Assembly (NCBI GenBank): GCA_900696485.1
Contig: CAADGG010000050.1
Coordinates: 1 to 41,572 of the forward strand
Reading direction: 5' to 3'
Length of the DNA stretch: 41,572 nucleotides
Source: an uncultured Pseudomonadota bacterium
GTDB lineage: Bacteria > Myxococcota_A > UBA9160 > PR03
In this document: positions 1-7,327 of the stretch, piece after piece
Position numbering within the stretch: the stretch's first letter is position 1
How the letters are laid out: every line of letters begins with the position of its first letter
The notes under the pieces: model-generated
The model's database searches: none
What the model saw: the letters and a program-made list of their open reading frames with translations, nothing else
What the model was told of the DNA's origin: nothing
Translations under genes and position numbers: made by a program

Positions 1-125
1 ATCCGGAGGCGGCCGTACCAAACCCGTACGCAGCGCCGAAGCTCGTCCGCCGAGGACATCGGCGCAGGGTGTGCTCCTCCCACCCGCCTCCGAACATCGT
101 CGGCCGATTTTCGGCAAGCCTGTCA
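1..125 (+). repeat. Dispersed structured repeat, copy A (cut by window start)
   Basis: These bases match 41383-41497 almost base for base, with about seven differences by eye. The copy holds the right inverted arm (67-85, with the core gggtgtg) and the right terminal repeat, which reads as the reverse complement of TGACAGGCTTGCCG. The left arm lies outside the window. The right end runs into the stop codon of the GMC oxidoreductase gene, which reads leftward, so the element starts exactly where that gene ends. The same family occurs at 2443-2543, 37596-37745 and 41311-41496. Confidence 0.85.
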
Positions 126-1646
126 GACCCGTCCGGCCAGCGTCTGCGCCGCGCGCCTCGCGAGCGCCATCCCGGTGAACATCGGGTTCACCGCCGGCGA
201 TCCCGGGAACACCCCCGTGTCGACGACATAGAGGTTGTCGAGATCGTGGGCCTTGCCGTCCTCGTCGACGACACCGCGCGCCGGGTCCCCGTGCATGCGC
301 GTGCTGCCGAACACGTGCGTCGACGCGACGACGAGATCGCTCGCGCGGGCCGGTCGCCGCTCGAGGATGCGCGCCTCGTCGAGCGAGTGCAGCGCGTCGG
401 GCAATCCGGCGACTCCCGGCAGCACCCGCTCCGCCCCGGCGGCGAAGAAGATCTGCGTGAGCGCCCAGACGGCCCGGCCGAGGATCTCCGCGTCGTGCGG
501 ATCGAAGCGCCAGCGAATGGCGGGCTGCTGCGAGCGGCCGCGTTCGCGGACGCTTCCGCGGGATCGATGGCAGCTCGCGATGGCATCCCAGATCGCCGCG
601 CGCTGCATGTCGAGCAGCTTGCGCTTGAGTTCGAGCCCGACCCCCGGCATGCGCACGGCCAGCACGCTCGGCGGCGCCCACAGCGTCTCGAGCTTGAACC
701 CTTCACGCAGGAACTGCAGGCTCTGGTAGCCCTGGGTGGCGCCGAAGACGGCGTCGACGGCATCGGGGAACACCCCCATCACGGAAGTGCCGGGATGGAA
801 CTGGACGTTCTCGCCGACCTGCTTCGACGCGTTGGCGAGATCGCCGCTGCGCCGCAGCAGCAGCGGTGTGGCGAGCGCGCCGGCGGCCAGCACGATCGCT
901 TGCGCCTCGATGCGCACCGAGACGCCGGGGGCGCCGGTGAACGGCGCCACCACCCGTCCCTCGATACCGGTGACGCGACGACCGGCCGACCGCACTCGCT
1001 GCACCTGCACCGAGGTGTAGACCCGGGCGCCGGCGCGGATCGCCGCCGGCACGTAGGAGATGTCCATCGACTGCTTGGCCCTTGCGCGGCAGCCGGTGAA
1101 GCACTCGCCACTGCCGCGACAGCCCACCACGTTGCGCGTGCACGGTTCGCTCGACCAGCCGAGCACCTTGCAGCCGTCCCGGAACAGCAGGTTGCGGGGA
1201 CCCTGCACGTCGTCCGGGGTCGGCGCGATGCCGAGGAACCCGGCAATGGCGTCGTAGTGCGGCTCCAGCTCACGGCGTGAGGTGTGGTCGAGGTCGGCGG
1301 CGTCGGCCCACTCCTGCAGCCGAAACTCCGGACAGCGACCGCAGATCGCCGAGTTCACCAGCGAGCCGCCGCCCAGCGCGATCGCCTGCATCGTCGGCAT
1401 CACGAAGCCGGTCGTGAAACGCAGTCCGCCCTCACGCATCGTGCGCGCCATCGAGAGCGCCCCGTCCAGCTCGAACTCGGCTGGCGTGAACGGAGGACCT
1501 TCTTCGAGCAGGACGACGTCCTTGCCGGCCAGCGCCAACTCGTACGCGGCAACGGCACCGCACGGGCCCGAGCCCACGACGACGACGTCGGCGCGATCGA
1601 TCACCGGCCCCGTGTAATCGGCGAACACCTCCACCGAGCCGCTCAC
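123..1646 (-). CDS. GMC-family FAD-dependent oxidoreductase
   Basis: The 507-residue product should oxidise an alcohol group with FAD. Near residue 25 it has the dinucleotide-binding motif GSGPCGAVAAYEL followed by LLEEG. It has the family signature GGGSLVNSAICGR near residue 93 and a Cys-rich stretch (CRGSGECFTGC) near 170-190, as in long-chain alcohol oxidase-like and cholesterol oxidase-like GMC proteins. The C-terminal block VDTGVFPGSPAVNPMFTGMAL is typical of the substrate domain. It starts with GTG in a GTGA overlap with the upstream subunit-3-like gene, so the two are translationally coupled and probably form one membrane-linked dehydrogenase. The substrate is not readable from sequence; a sterol or long-chain alcohol is a guess. 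Its stop codon abuts repeat copy A. Confidence 0.9.
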   Translation of the reverse strand: MSGSVEVFADYTGPVIDRADVVVVGSGPCGAVAAYELALAGKDVVLLEEGPPFTPAEFELDGALSMARTMREGGLRFTTGFVMPTMQAIALGGGSLVNSAICGRCPEFRLQEWADAADLDHTSRRELEPHYDAIAGFLGIAPTPDDVQGPRNLLFRDGCKVLGWSSEPCTRNVVGCRGSGECFTGCRARAKQSMDISYVPAAIRAGARVYTSVQVQRVRSAGRRVTGIEGRVVAPFTGAPGVSVRIEAQAIVLAAGALATPLLLRRSGDLANASKQVGENVQFHPGTSVMGVFPDAVDAVFGATQGYQSLQFLREGFKLETLWAPPSVLAVRMPGVGLELKRKLLDMQRAAIWDAIASCHRSRGSVRERGRSQQPAIRWRFDPHDAEILGRAVWALTQIFFAAGAERVLPGVAGLPDALHSLDEARILERRPARASDLVVASTHVFGSTRMHGDPARGVVDEDGKAHDLDNLYVVDTGVFPGSPAVNPMFTGMALARRAAQTLAGRV

Positions 1647-2335
1647 GAGTGCTCCTCCCGACGCGCCATCCCCGCGTCTGCGCCGACGTAATCCGGATGC
1701 AGCGCGCCGCGAGGATCGAGCGGCGCGTGCGATGGCGAAACCGTCACGTCCTCGACACGCCAGCGGATCGACGCGCGGGATCGACCGATCCGCGGATACA
1801 GCAGGTCCGCCTCGACGACCGGTGTCTCGATCGCGAGCGGCGCGAGACCGAGCTCACGCAGAACCGAGGGACTCGCGAAGTACGAGGAGGTGAGGATCGT
1901 GCGAAGACTGGCGAAGAAGAGCCGTCGGACCCGCCACGAACTGTGTTCCCAGACTTCCAGGAGAGCAATGCGCTGCGCCGGAGACAGCGAACTGAAGCGC
2001 CGGAAGCCGCCACGACCCGGCGCCGGAAACAGCAGCGTCGCGTGTTCGAAGAACACCAGGAGCAGCCGGATCAACACGCGATTGCGACGCGTCAGCAGCG
2101 CGAGCCAGCCGTCGATGTGGCGCACCACGCCCGCCTCGCTACCGGACTCGATCGGCAACCCGCCCGGCGGAAAGACGGCGTCGGCCGCGGCCGCGAGGAA
2201 CGCCGTCTCGCGCGCCGAGAGCTGCCGCAGCGACGCATCGCTCGCGCCGTACCCCAGCAGCAGGCGGGCGACAGCCCAGAACAGGAGCAGGGCGCCGAGC
2301 ACGAAGAGGAACATCATCATCTGGACCGGGAGCAT
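1643..2335 (-). CDS. Gluconate 2-dehydrogenase subunit 3-like membrane protein
   Basis: The 230-residue protein has one strongly hydrophobic N-terminal segment (about residues 3-27). A helical soluble region follows, beginning LSARETAFLAAAADAVFPPGG, which resembles the small subunit-3 family that partners GMC or gluconate dehydrogenases. Subunit 3 proteins usually carry a Tat signal; here a plain membrane anchor replaces it. It sits directly upstream of the GMC oxidoreductase with a 4-base overlap, supporting a role as its anchor or chaperone. The start is uncertain because Met codons also follow at residues 6, 7 and 8. The family call is from pattern and context rather than catalytic motifs. 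Confidence 0.7.
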   Translation of the reverse strand: MLPVQMMMFLFVLGALLLFWAVARLLLGYGASDASLRQLSARETAFLAAAADAVFPPGGLPIESGSEAGVVRHIDGWLALLTRRNRVLIRLLLVFFEHATLLFPAPGRGGFRRFSSLSPAQRIALLEVWEHSSWRVRRLFFASLRTILTSSYFASPSVLRELGLAPLAIETPVVEADLLYPRIGRSRASIRWRVEDVTVSPSHAPLDPRGALHPDYVGADAGMARREEHS

Positions 2336-2442
2336 AACGACAGACTCGCCGCGGCGTAGCTGCGCTCCGCGCGGCTCCGATCTCGCGGGTGCCGTCTCGG
2401 GGCGGCCCCTCCCCGTCTCGGCGCAGTCCCGTCCAGACGCTC

Positions 2443-2543
2443 ACAGGCTTGCCGAAAATCGGCCGATGATGTTCGGAGGCGGGTGGGAGGAGCGCACCCG
2501 GCGATGCGCGTTCACCAATGGCCGATTTCCGGCAAGCCTGTCA
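2443..2543 (-). repeat. Dispersed structured repeat, copy B (short, inverted)
   Basis: This is a 101-bp element bounded by inverted terminal repeats. The left one reads ACAGGCTTGCCGAAAATCGG and the right one is its near complement ending in GGCAAGCCTGT. Bases 2481-2499 are the inverted form of the arm seen in copy A at 67-85. The roughly 70-bp core of the longer copies is missing, so B looks like an internal deletion derivative. Its right end overlaps the stop codon of the carboxylesterase gene, and it fills the gap between that gene and the subunit-3-like gene. Confidence 0.8.
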
Positions 2544-4187
2544 GAGCAGCCCTTCCCAGACGCGGCGCTCCGCGCCGAGCGGATCGGACGCGACCCCGCC
2601 GTCGCGGCCGAGCACCATCGTCGCGCGTGTGGGGTCGTCGTAGGCGGGCCAACCCGGATCGCCATGGCGGGCGAACGCGAGCCAGGCATCCATGATCCGC
2701 TCCGAGAGCCGCCGGGCGGCCGGCGTGTCCCCGATCAGCTGCGCGGAGCGTGGCTCGTCGAGGGTGCCGAACACGAAGGGCACCTCGGCCGCGTGACAAC
2801 TGCCGAGCTTCCCGTCCAGGGCGGCGGCCGCCCACGTGAAGAGGTAGGCGAAGCAGCGCGGCTGGTGGCGGAGCTGGGCTTCGAGCAGCCGCAGCGCCGG
2901 GATCCGGAACACGCGGTCGGTCTGCAGCGCAAGCCACAGATCGCGAGCGTCTGCCGGGCGCCGGCCGAGGCGCGGCGGGGTGACCGCTCCGCGGTCCGGA
3001 TCGGTGTCTCGAGACGTCCTGCGGGCGCTCCGATAGCTGGCCACTGCGCGACGCGCGAACGCCTCCGCGTCGTGGACGCCCGGCGGCGGCGCGCGCAGGA
3101 TGCGGCGCACCAGCCCCTCGTCGTCGAGGGCGGCGAGCTTCTGGTCGGCCAGCGCGAACAGTCGCCACTCGTCGAGATTGGTGCCGACGAGCAGCGCGAC
3201 GTCCGCGACGTCGCCGGCCGCCACCGCGTCGAGCGGCGGACGCGGGAGGATCGCGCCAGCGATCGGGCCCTCACAGACCGGCTGGAACGCGAGGCCCTCG
3301 ACATGGTTCCAGCGCAGATCCGCCGCCTGCTGCTGCGCCTCGAGCACGGCCTCGACGGGCGCCTTGCGCAGCGCGTCGAGATCGCGCGCGTCCTCGCCGA
3401 GTGCCGTCCGGAACAGCTCCGCGATCCGCAGGGCCCCATCGAGCGGCGTGACGTTCCGGGTCGCACCGCTTTGCAGGATCGCCCGCCGGAACAGTCCGCG
3501 CGCGGCCGGCGCCCCGAGCAGCGCGCCGATCGACATCGCGCCGGCCGATTCCCCGAACACCGTCACGTTCTCCGGGTCTCCGCCGAGCCGCTCCGCGTGT
3601 TCGTGCACCCAGGCGAGGGCAGCGATCTGATCGAGCAGGCCGAAGTTCGCGCCGACCTCGCCGCGCTCGAGCAACTCCGGCACGACGAGATAACCGAGCG
3701 CCCCGAGTCGGTACTGGATCGTGACGACGACGACGTCGCCCCGGCGCGCCAGGCGCGCGCCGTCGTAGACCGGCATCGAGCCGGCCCCGGCCGCGAACGC
3801 ACCGCCGTGCAGCCAGACCAGGACCGGTCGACGCACGCCATCGGTGCCGCCCTCGGCAAGATCGGGAGCCGGCGTCCAGACGTTGAGGGTCAGGCAGTCC
3901 TCGTCTTGCGTGACCCCGTCCATGCCGAGCATCCGCATCACGACGCTCGGGCGTTGCGGCGCGCTCGGGCCGAAATGGGTCGCGTCGCGGACGCCGGACC
4001 ACCGCACCTCGGGCTGCGGCGGCGCCCAACGCAGCGGCCCGGTCGGCGGACGCGCGTACGGAATGCTGCGGAACACGGACACGGGTCGATCGTCAGGAGC
4101 TTCATCGAGCCGGTCGGCGTCGATCCGGTTTTCGATCCGCCCCTCGACCCAACCGGCGCGTGTCTCGACTCGCACGCGTCTGTGCAT
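2541..4187 (-). CDS. Type B carboxylesterase
   Basis: This is a 548-residue serine hydrolase of the carboxylesterase/lipase (COesterase) family, acting on carboxylic esters. The nucleophile is Ser214 in FGESAGAMS. The oxyanion hole lies in WLHGGAF and the conserved early block reads GSIPYARPPTGPLRW-like (SIPYARPP). The acid is in GTNLDEW and the histidine in CHAAEVPFVFG. There is no clear signal peptide, so it is probably cytoplasmic. I chose the ATG at 4187 because GGAGAG sits 7 bases upstream; an in-frame start 10 codons earlier has no such site. It is a diverged paralogue of the esterase at 27570-29126. The gene is divergent from the UbiA-type gene across about 105 bp, which must hold both promoters. 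Confidence 0.93.
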   Translation of the reverse strand: MHRRVRVETRAGWVEGRIENRIDADRLDEAPDDRPVSVFRSIPYARPPTGPLRWAPPQPEVRWSGVRDATHFGPSAPQRPSVVMRMLGMDGVTQDEDCLTLNVWTPAPDLAEGGTDGVRRPVLVWLHGGAFAAGAGSMPVYDGARLARRGDVVVVTIQYRLGALGYLVVPELLERGEVGANFGLLDQIAALAWVHEHAERLGGDPENVTVFGESAGAMSIGALLGAPAARGLFRRAILQSGATRNVTPLDGALRIAELFRTALGEDARDLDALRKAPVEAVLEAQQQAADLRWNHVEGLAFQPVCEGPIAGAILPRPPLDAVAAGDVADVALLVGTNLDEWRLFALADQKLAALDDEGLVRRILRAPPPGVHDAEAFARRAVASYRSARRTSRDTDPDRGAVTPPRLGRRPADARDLWLALQTDRVFRIPALRLLEAQLRHQPRCFAYLFTWAAAALDGKLGSCHAAEVPFVFGTLDEPRSAQLIGDTPAARRLSERIMDAWLAFARHGDPGWPAYDDPTRATMVLGRDGGVASDPLGAERRVWEGLL

Positions 4188-4293
4188 TTTGATCTCTCCG
4201 CTGGATTTGCGTAGCACAAGGCGGCTGCGGCGCGATGTGCTCGACCCCGGAGAAGCGCACCGCTAGCTTGGACGTCCGATGGCGGAGGATCCC

Positions 4294-5361
4294 ATGGCGA
4301 CGGCGACCGAACCCCAGACGCCCCCGGCGCCGGCGGACGAGCCGTCGCAGCCGCTCTGGAAGAACTGGGCCGAAGTCCTGCGCACGCAGAACCTGGCCAG
4401 CCTGCGAGCGGGCGGGCAGCCGGATCTGCTCTCTCGCTGGCTGCTGATCACGCGCGCCAGCGTCTTTCCGATGACGCTGACCTCCGGACTGCTGGGCGGT
4501 CTGCTCGCCGTCGCCGGCCCGACGCCGGTCGCCGCACACGGAGGCCTGTTCGCGCTGGCGCTGCTCGGACTGCTCGTCGCCCATGCCGCCAACAACATGA
4601 TCAACGACTGGTTCGACCTCTCCGGCGGGGTCGACTCGGCCAGCTACGTGCGCGGCCAGTACGCGCCGCATCCGATCCTCTCGGGCCTGATCTCGAAGCC
4701 GGGTCTGGTGGCGGCGATCGCCGCCACAAACGCCATCGACCTGCTGATCCTCGCCTACCTCTACACACAACGCGGTTGGCCCGTCGTCGCCTTCGCGCTG
4801 ACCGGTCTCTTCATCAGCGTGTTCTACGTGGCGCCCCCGCTCAAGCTGAAGCATCGCGGCCTCGGCGAGCCGGGCGTGTTCCTGGTCTGGGGTCCGCTGA
4901 TGATCGGCGGCACCTACTTCGTCACGACCGGGCAGATGCCGGCCTGGGTGCTCGCGGCCAGCCTGCCGTATGCACTGCTGGTCACCGTCGTGCTGTTCGG
5001 CAAGCACATCGACAAGCTCGAAGCCGATGCGGCCAAGGGGATCCGGACGCTGCCGGTACTCCTCGGGGCGGACCGGGCGCGGACGGCCGCGCAAGGGCTC
5101 GTGCTGGCGTACTTCGCCAGCGTCGCCGTGCTGGTGCTGACGGGGACCTTCGGTGTGTGGACGCTCGCCACCTTCGGCGCGCTGCCGCGCGCCCTCCAGG
5201 TCCTGCGCACGATCGGTGCGCCGCCCCCGGACGCGCCGCCGCCGGGCTACCCGCTGTGGCCGCTCTGGTACGTCGCGTGGGCCTTCCTGCTGACCCGCCT
5301 CGCCGGCGGACTGCTGGTGCTGGGACTGCTCGCGAACGCCGTGTACCCGATCTTCCTGTAG
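4294..5361 (+). CDS. UbiA-family prenyltransferase
   Basis: This is a 355-residue integral membrane protein with about eight or nine hydrophobic segments. The first Asp-rich prenyl-diphosphate motif is NNMINDWFDLSGGVD (N-x3-D-x2-D type) and the second is DKLEADAAKG, separated by the usual four helices. Such enzymes transfer an isoprenoid chain to an aromatic or other acceptor, as in quinone, haem O or lipid synthesis. The sequence resembles the MenA-like branch more than UbiA proper, but the acceptor cannot be deduced. I chose the ATG at 4294 because GGAGG lies 5 bases upstream; the ATG at 4279 lacks a site. The N-terminal 45 residues are polar and Pro-rich. No quinone genes lie nearby. It ends 16 bp from the convergent crotonase gene. 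Confidence 0.88.
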   Translation: MATATEPQTPPAPADEPSQPLWKNWAEVLRTQNLASLRAGGQPDLLSRWLLITRASVFPMTLTSGLLGGLLAVAGPTPVAAHGGLFALALLGLLVAHAANNMINDWFDLSGGVDSASYVRGQYAPHPILSGLISKPGLVAAIAATNAIDLLILAYLYTQRGWPVVAFALTGLFISVFYVAPPLKLKHRGLGEPGVFLVWGPLMIGGTYFVTTGQMPAWVLAASLPYALLVTVVLFGKHIDKLEADAAKGIRTLPVLLGADRARTAAQGLVLAYFASVAVLVLTGTFGVWTLATFGALPRALQVLRTIGAPPPDAPPPGYPLWPLWYVAWAFLLTRLAGGLLVLGLLANAVYPIFL

Positions 5362-5377
5362 TCGGCCCCGCCGCTCG

Positions 5378-6232
5378 TCAGTCCCGGAACGGCCGGTCCC
5401 GCCACCACGGCACGAAGGCCGGCAGGTCCGACGAGACCTTCATCGAGAAGCGCGGTGGCCGCTTCTCGAGAAAGCTCTTGACGCCCTCGTAGGCGTCGGG
5501 CGAACGACCCATCGTGAAGATCGCCTGGGAATCGATGCGATGCGCCTCCATCGGGTGGTCGGCGCCGAGCATGCGCCACAGCATCTGGCGCGCGAGCGCC
5601 ACCGAGACCGCGCTGGTGTGGTCGGCGATCTCACGCGCGATGCCGTGCGCCACCGGAAGCAGTTCGGCCGCCGGCACCACTCGTGACACCAATCTGCCCG
5701 CCAAGGCCTCGTCCGCGGAGAACACGCGGCCGGTCGCCACCCATTCCATCGCCTGCGAGATCCCGACGACACGCGGCAGGAACCACGAACTCGCCGCTTC
5801 CGGCACGATGCCGCGCCGGCAGAAGACGAAGCCGAAGCGGGCCTCGTCGCTGGCGAGGCGGATGTCCATCGGCAGCGTCATCGTCACACCGACCCCGACC
5901 GCCGGGCCGTTGATCGCCGCGATCACCGGTTTGAGGCACTCGAAGATCCGCAACGCCACGCGGCCGCCCCCGTCGCGATGTGCGTCCACCGACTCCTCGC
6001 CGCTCGCATCGAAGGTGCTACCGCCACCGCCGAGGTCTGCGCCGGCGCAGAAGCCGCGGCCGGCGCCGGTCACGATCACGGCCCGGACGTCGTCGTCCGC
6101 GTCGATCTCGTCGAACAGCACGAGCAGCTCCTCCATCATCCGGGGCGTGAACGCATTCAGGCGCTCGGGACGATGCAACGTCACCGTCAACACTCCGTCA
6201 CGACGCTCTGTCCGCAAGGTCTCGTAACTCAT
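5378..6232 (-). CDS. Enoyl-CoA hydratase/isomerase (crotonase) family protein
   Basis: The 284-residue product has the crotonase fold. It starts MSYETLRTERRDGVLTVTLHRPERLNAF, cut here as the classic N-terminal strand block. The oxyanion-hole segment is GAGRGFCAGADLGG and the second is INGPAVGVGVTMTLPMDIRLAS. The catalytic glutamate region is GIVPEAASSWFLPRVVG; the Glu of PEAAS matches one of the two acid residues of classical hydratases. A C-terminal FLEKRPPRF segment is common in the family. The ATG is preceded by GGAGGATTC, a strong ribosome site. It lies 21 bp after the kinase stop on the same strand, so read-through is possible, but the palindrome at 6250-6340 lies between. A role in acyl-CoA breakdown is a family-level inference. 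Confidence 0.92.
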   Translation of the reverse strand: MSYETLRTERRDGVLTVTLHRPERLNAFTPRMMEELLVLFDEIDADDDVRAVIVTGAGRGFCAGADLGGGGSTFDASGEESVDAHRDGGGRVALRIFECLKPVIAAINGPAVGVGVTMTLPMDIRLASDEARFGFVFCRRGIVPEAASSWFLPRVVGISQAMEWVATGRVFSADEALAGRLVSRVVPAAELLPVAHGIAREIADHTSAVSVALARQMLWRMLGADHPMEAHRIDSQAIFTMGRSPDAYEGVKSFLEKRPPRFSMKVSSDLPAFVPWWRDRPFRD

Positions 6233-6249
6233 GAATCCTCCTGCTCATG

Positions 6250-6340
6250 GCCGTCAAGAAAGGGGCCGGGTGGGAACCGTCAACGTTTCCCCCGTTGGGG
6301 GAAACGTTGACGGTTCCCACCCGGCCCCTTTCTCGACGGC
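6250..6340. repeat. 91-bp near-perfect palindrome built from two REP-like arms
   Basis: Two 44-bp arms (6250-6293 and 6297-6340) are inverted copies with one mismatch around a 3-base loop (gtt). Each arm contains AAAGGGGCCGGGTGGGAACC followed by a GTCAACGTTTC block. A third, diverged copy of one arm is at 27499-27535. The layout is that of a REP doublet: short GC-rich units in inverted pairs at gene ends. The element overlaps the last 28 codons of the GHMP kinase and could form a strong hairpin in its mRNA, acting as a terminator or a 3'-end stabiliser. It has no coding potential of its own. Confidence 0.93.
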
Positions 6341-7327
6341 GGGTCGATAGAGGGCGGTCGCGCCGGCGCGGCGAAGGGCCTGCTCGAGCGCACTTGCATC
6401 GGGATCGGGCCACAGGGCGACGATCGTGCCGCCTCCGCCGGCCCCGGCGAGCTTCGCGCCCGATGCGCCGGCACGCCGCGCCGCAGCGATCAGCCGCTCG
6501 TCGGCGTCTCCCGAGCCGCCGAGCTCCCGGGTCAGCGCATGATTCTCGTCGAACAGCGCCCCGAGCTCGGCCCAGTCTCCGTGCAACAGCGCGCGCTTGC
6601 CCTCGCGCGCAAGTGCCGTCATGCGCTGGTAGGCCCTCACGACGGCCGGCTCGCCGTCCTCCCAGCGCCGGCGGATCGGTGCGTGCACCGATCCCGAGTG
6701 ATGCGCGACACCGGTGAACGCCAGCACGAACGGCAGTTCCGGCACGTACGGTGCGAGGTCCTCGACGGTGGCATAGAGCTCCCCGGGCGCGGCGTCATCC
6801 CGCTGCTTCCCGCCCAGGTCGACGTAACGAAACCCGCCGAAGCTGCACAGATAGGGATCGACCCAGCCACAGGCGACCCCGAGCAGCTGTCGCTCGGTCG
6901 CCCGCGAGCGTTCCGCCAAGTGGTACGGGGAGAGCGTCTCGCCTCGCCAGGCGGCCAGACCGACCAGCAGCGCCGCCAGCAACGCCGTGGAGCCGGCGAG
7001 TCCGCTGCCGTACGGAATCTCGCTGCGATAGCAGATTCGGAGCGCCGGGAGCGGCGGCGCTCCCGCCGAGGCCGGCCCGAACTCAGCCGCGAGTGCCGCA
7101 CGCGCCGCGTCGAAGCGGTCGCCCCGCAGCGTCAGGTCGGCGCGTTCGACGAGGCGCACGGACTGCTCGCCGCCGTGCAGCGTGAGCGCCTCGCCGGCTT
7201 CGATCGTGACGTGCGCGCGCAGCGGCACCGAACAACCGACGACGGCCCCGCCGTACAGGTCGGAGGGGTTGCCGAGCAGATTGGCGCGCGCCGGAGCGCT
7301 CGCCACGATCCGGCGCCGCGCGCTCAT
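6254..7327 (-). CDS. GHMP-family sugar kinase, glucuronokinase-like
   Basis: The 357-residue cytoplasmic kinase belongs to the GHMP family (galactokinase, homoserine, mevalonate, phosphomevalonate kinases). Motif 1 is APARANLLGNPSDLYGG (residues 11-27), and the GNPSD signature is characteristic of glucuronokinases. The ATP-binding loop is GSGLAGSTA (107-115) and motif 3 is KLAGAGGGGTIV near residue 300. The middle region HHSGSVHAPIRRRWEDGE resembles plant glucuronokinase (KVHSTVRQRW-type). It would make a sugar 1-phosphate. The ATG overlaps the stop of the upstream glycosidase in ATGA, so the pair is coupled. Residues 330-357 are encoded by the palindrome at 6250-6340 and are probably not native to the fold. 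Substrate remains inference. Confidence 0.85.
   Translation of the reverse strand: MSARRRIVASAPARANLLGNPSDLYGGAVVGCSVPLRAHVTIEAGEALTLHGGEQSVRLVERADLTLRGDRFDAARAALAAEFGPASAGAPPLPALRICYRSEIPYGSGLAGSTALLAALLVGLAAWRGETLSPYHLAERSRATERQLLGVACGWVDPYLCSFGGFRYVDLGGKQRDDAAPGELYATVEDLAPYVPELPFVLAFTGVAHHSGSVHAPIRRRWEDGEPAVVRAYQRMTALAREGKRALLHGDWAELGALFDENHALTRELGGSGDADERLIAAARRAGASGAKLAGAGGGGTIVALWPDPDASALEQALRRAGATALYRPAVEKGAGWEPSTFPPTGETLTVPTRPLS

Noticed and set aside
1890..4214. 774-codon plus-strand frame over the carboxylesterase
   Set aside because: Antisense shadow; the catalytic triad is on the minus strand.
6247..6717. Plus-strand frame starting inside the palindrome
   Set aside because: Its beginning mirrors the tail of the kinase because the repeat is palindromic; the remainder is an antisense shadow.
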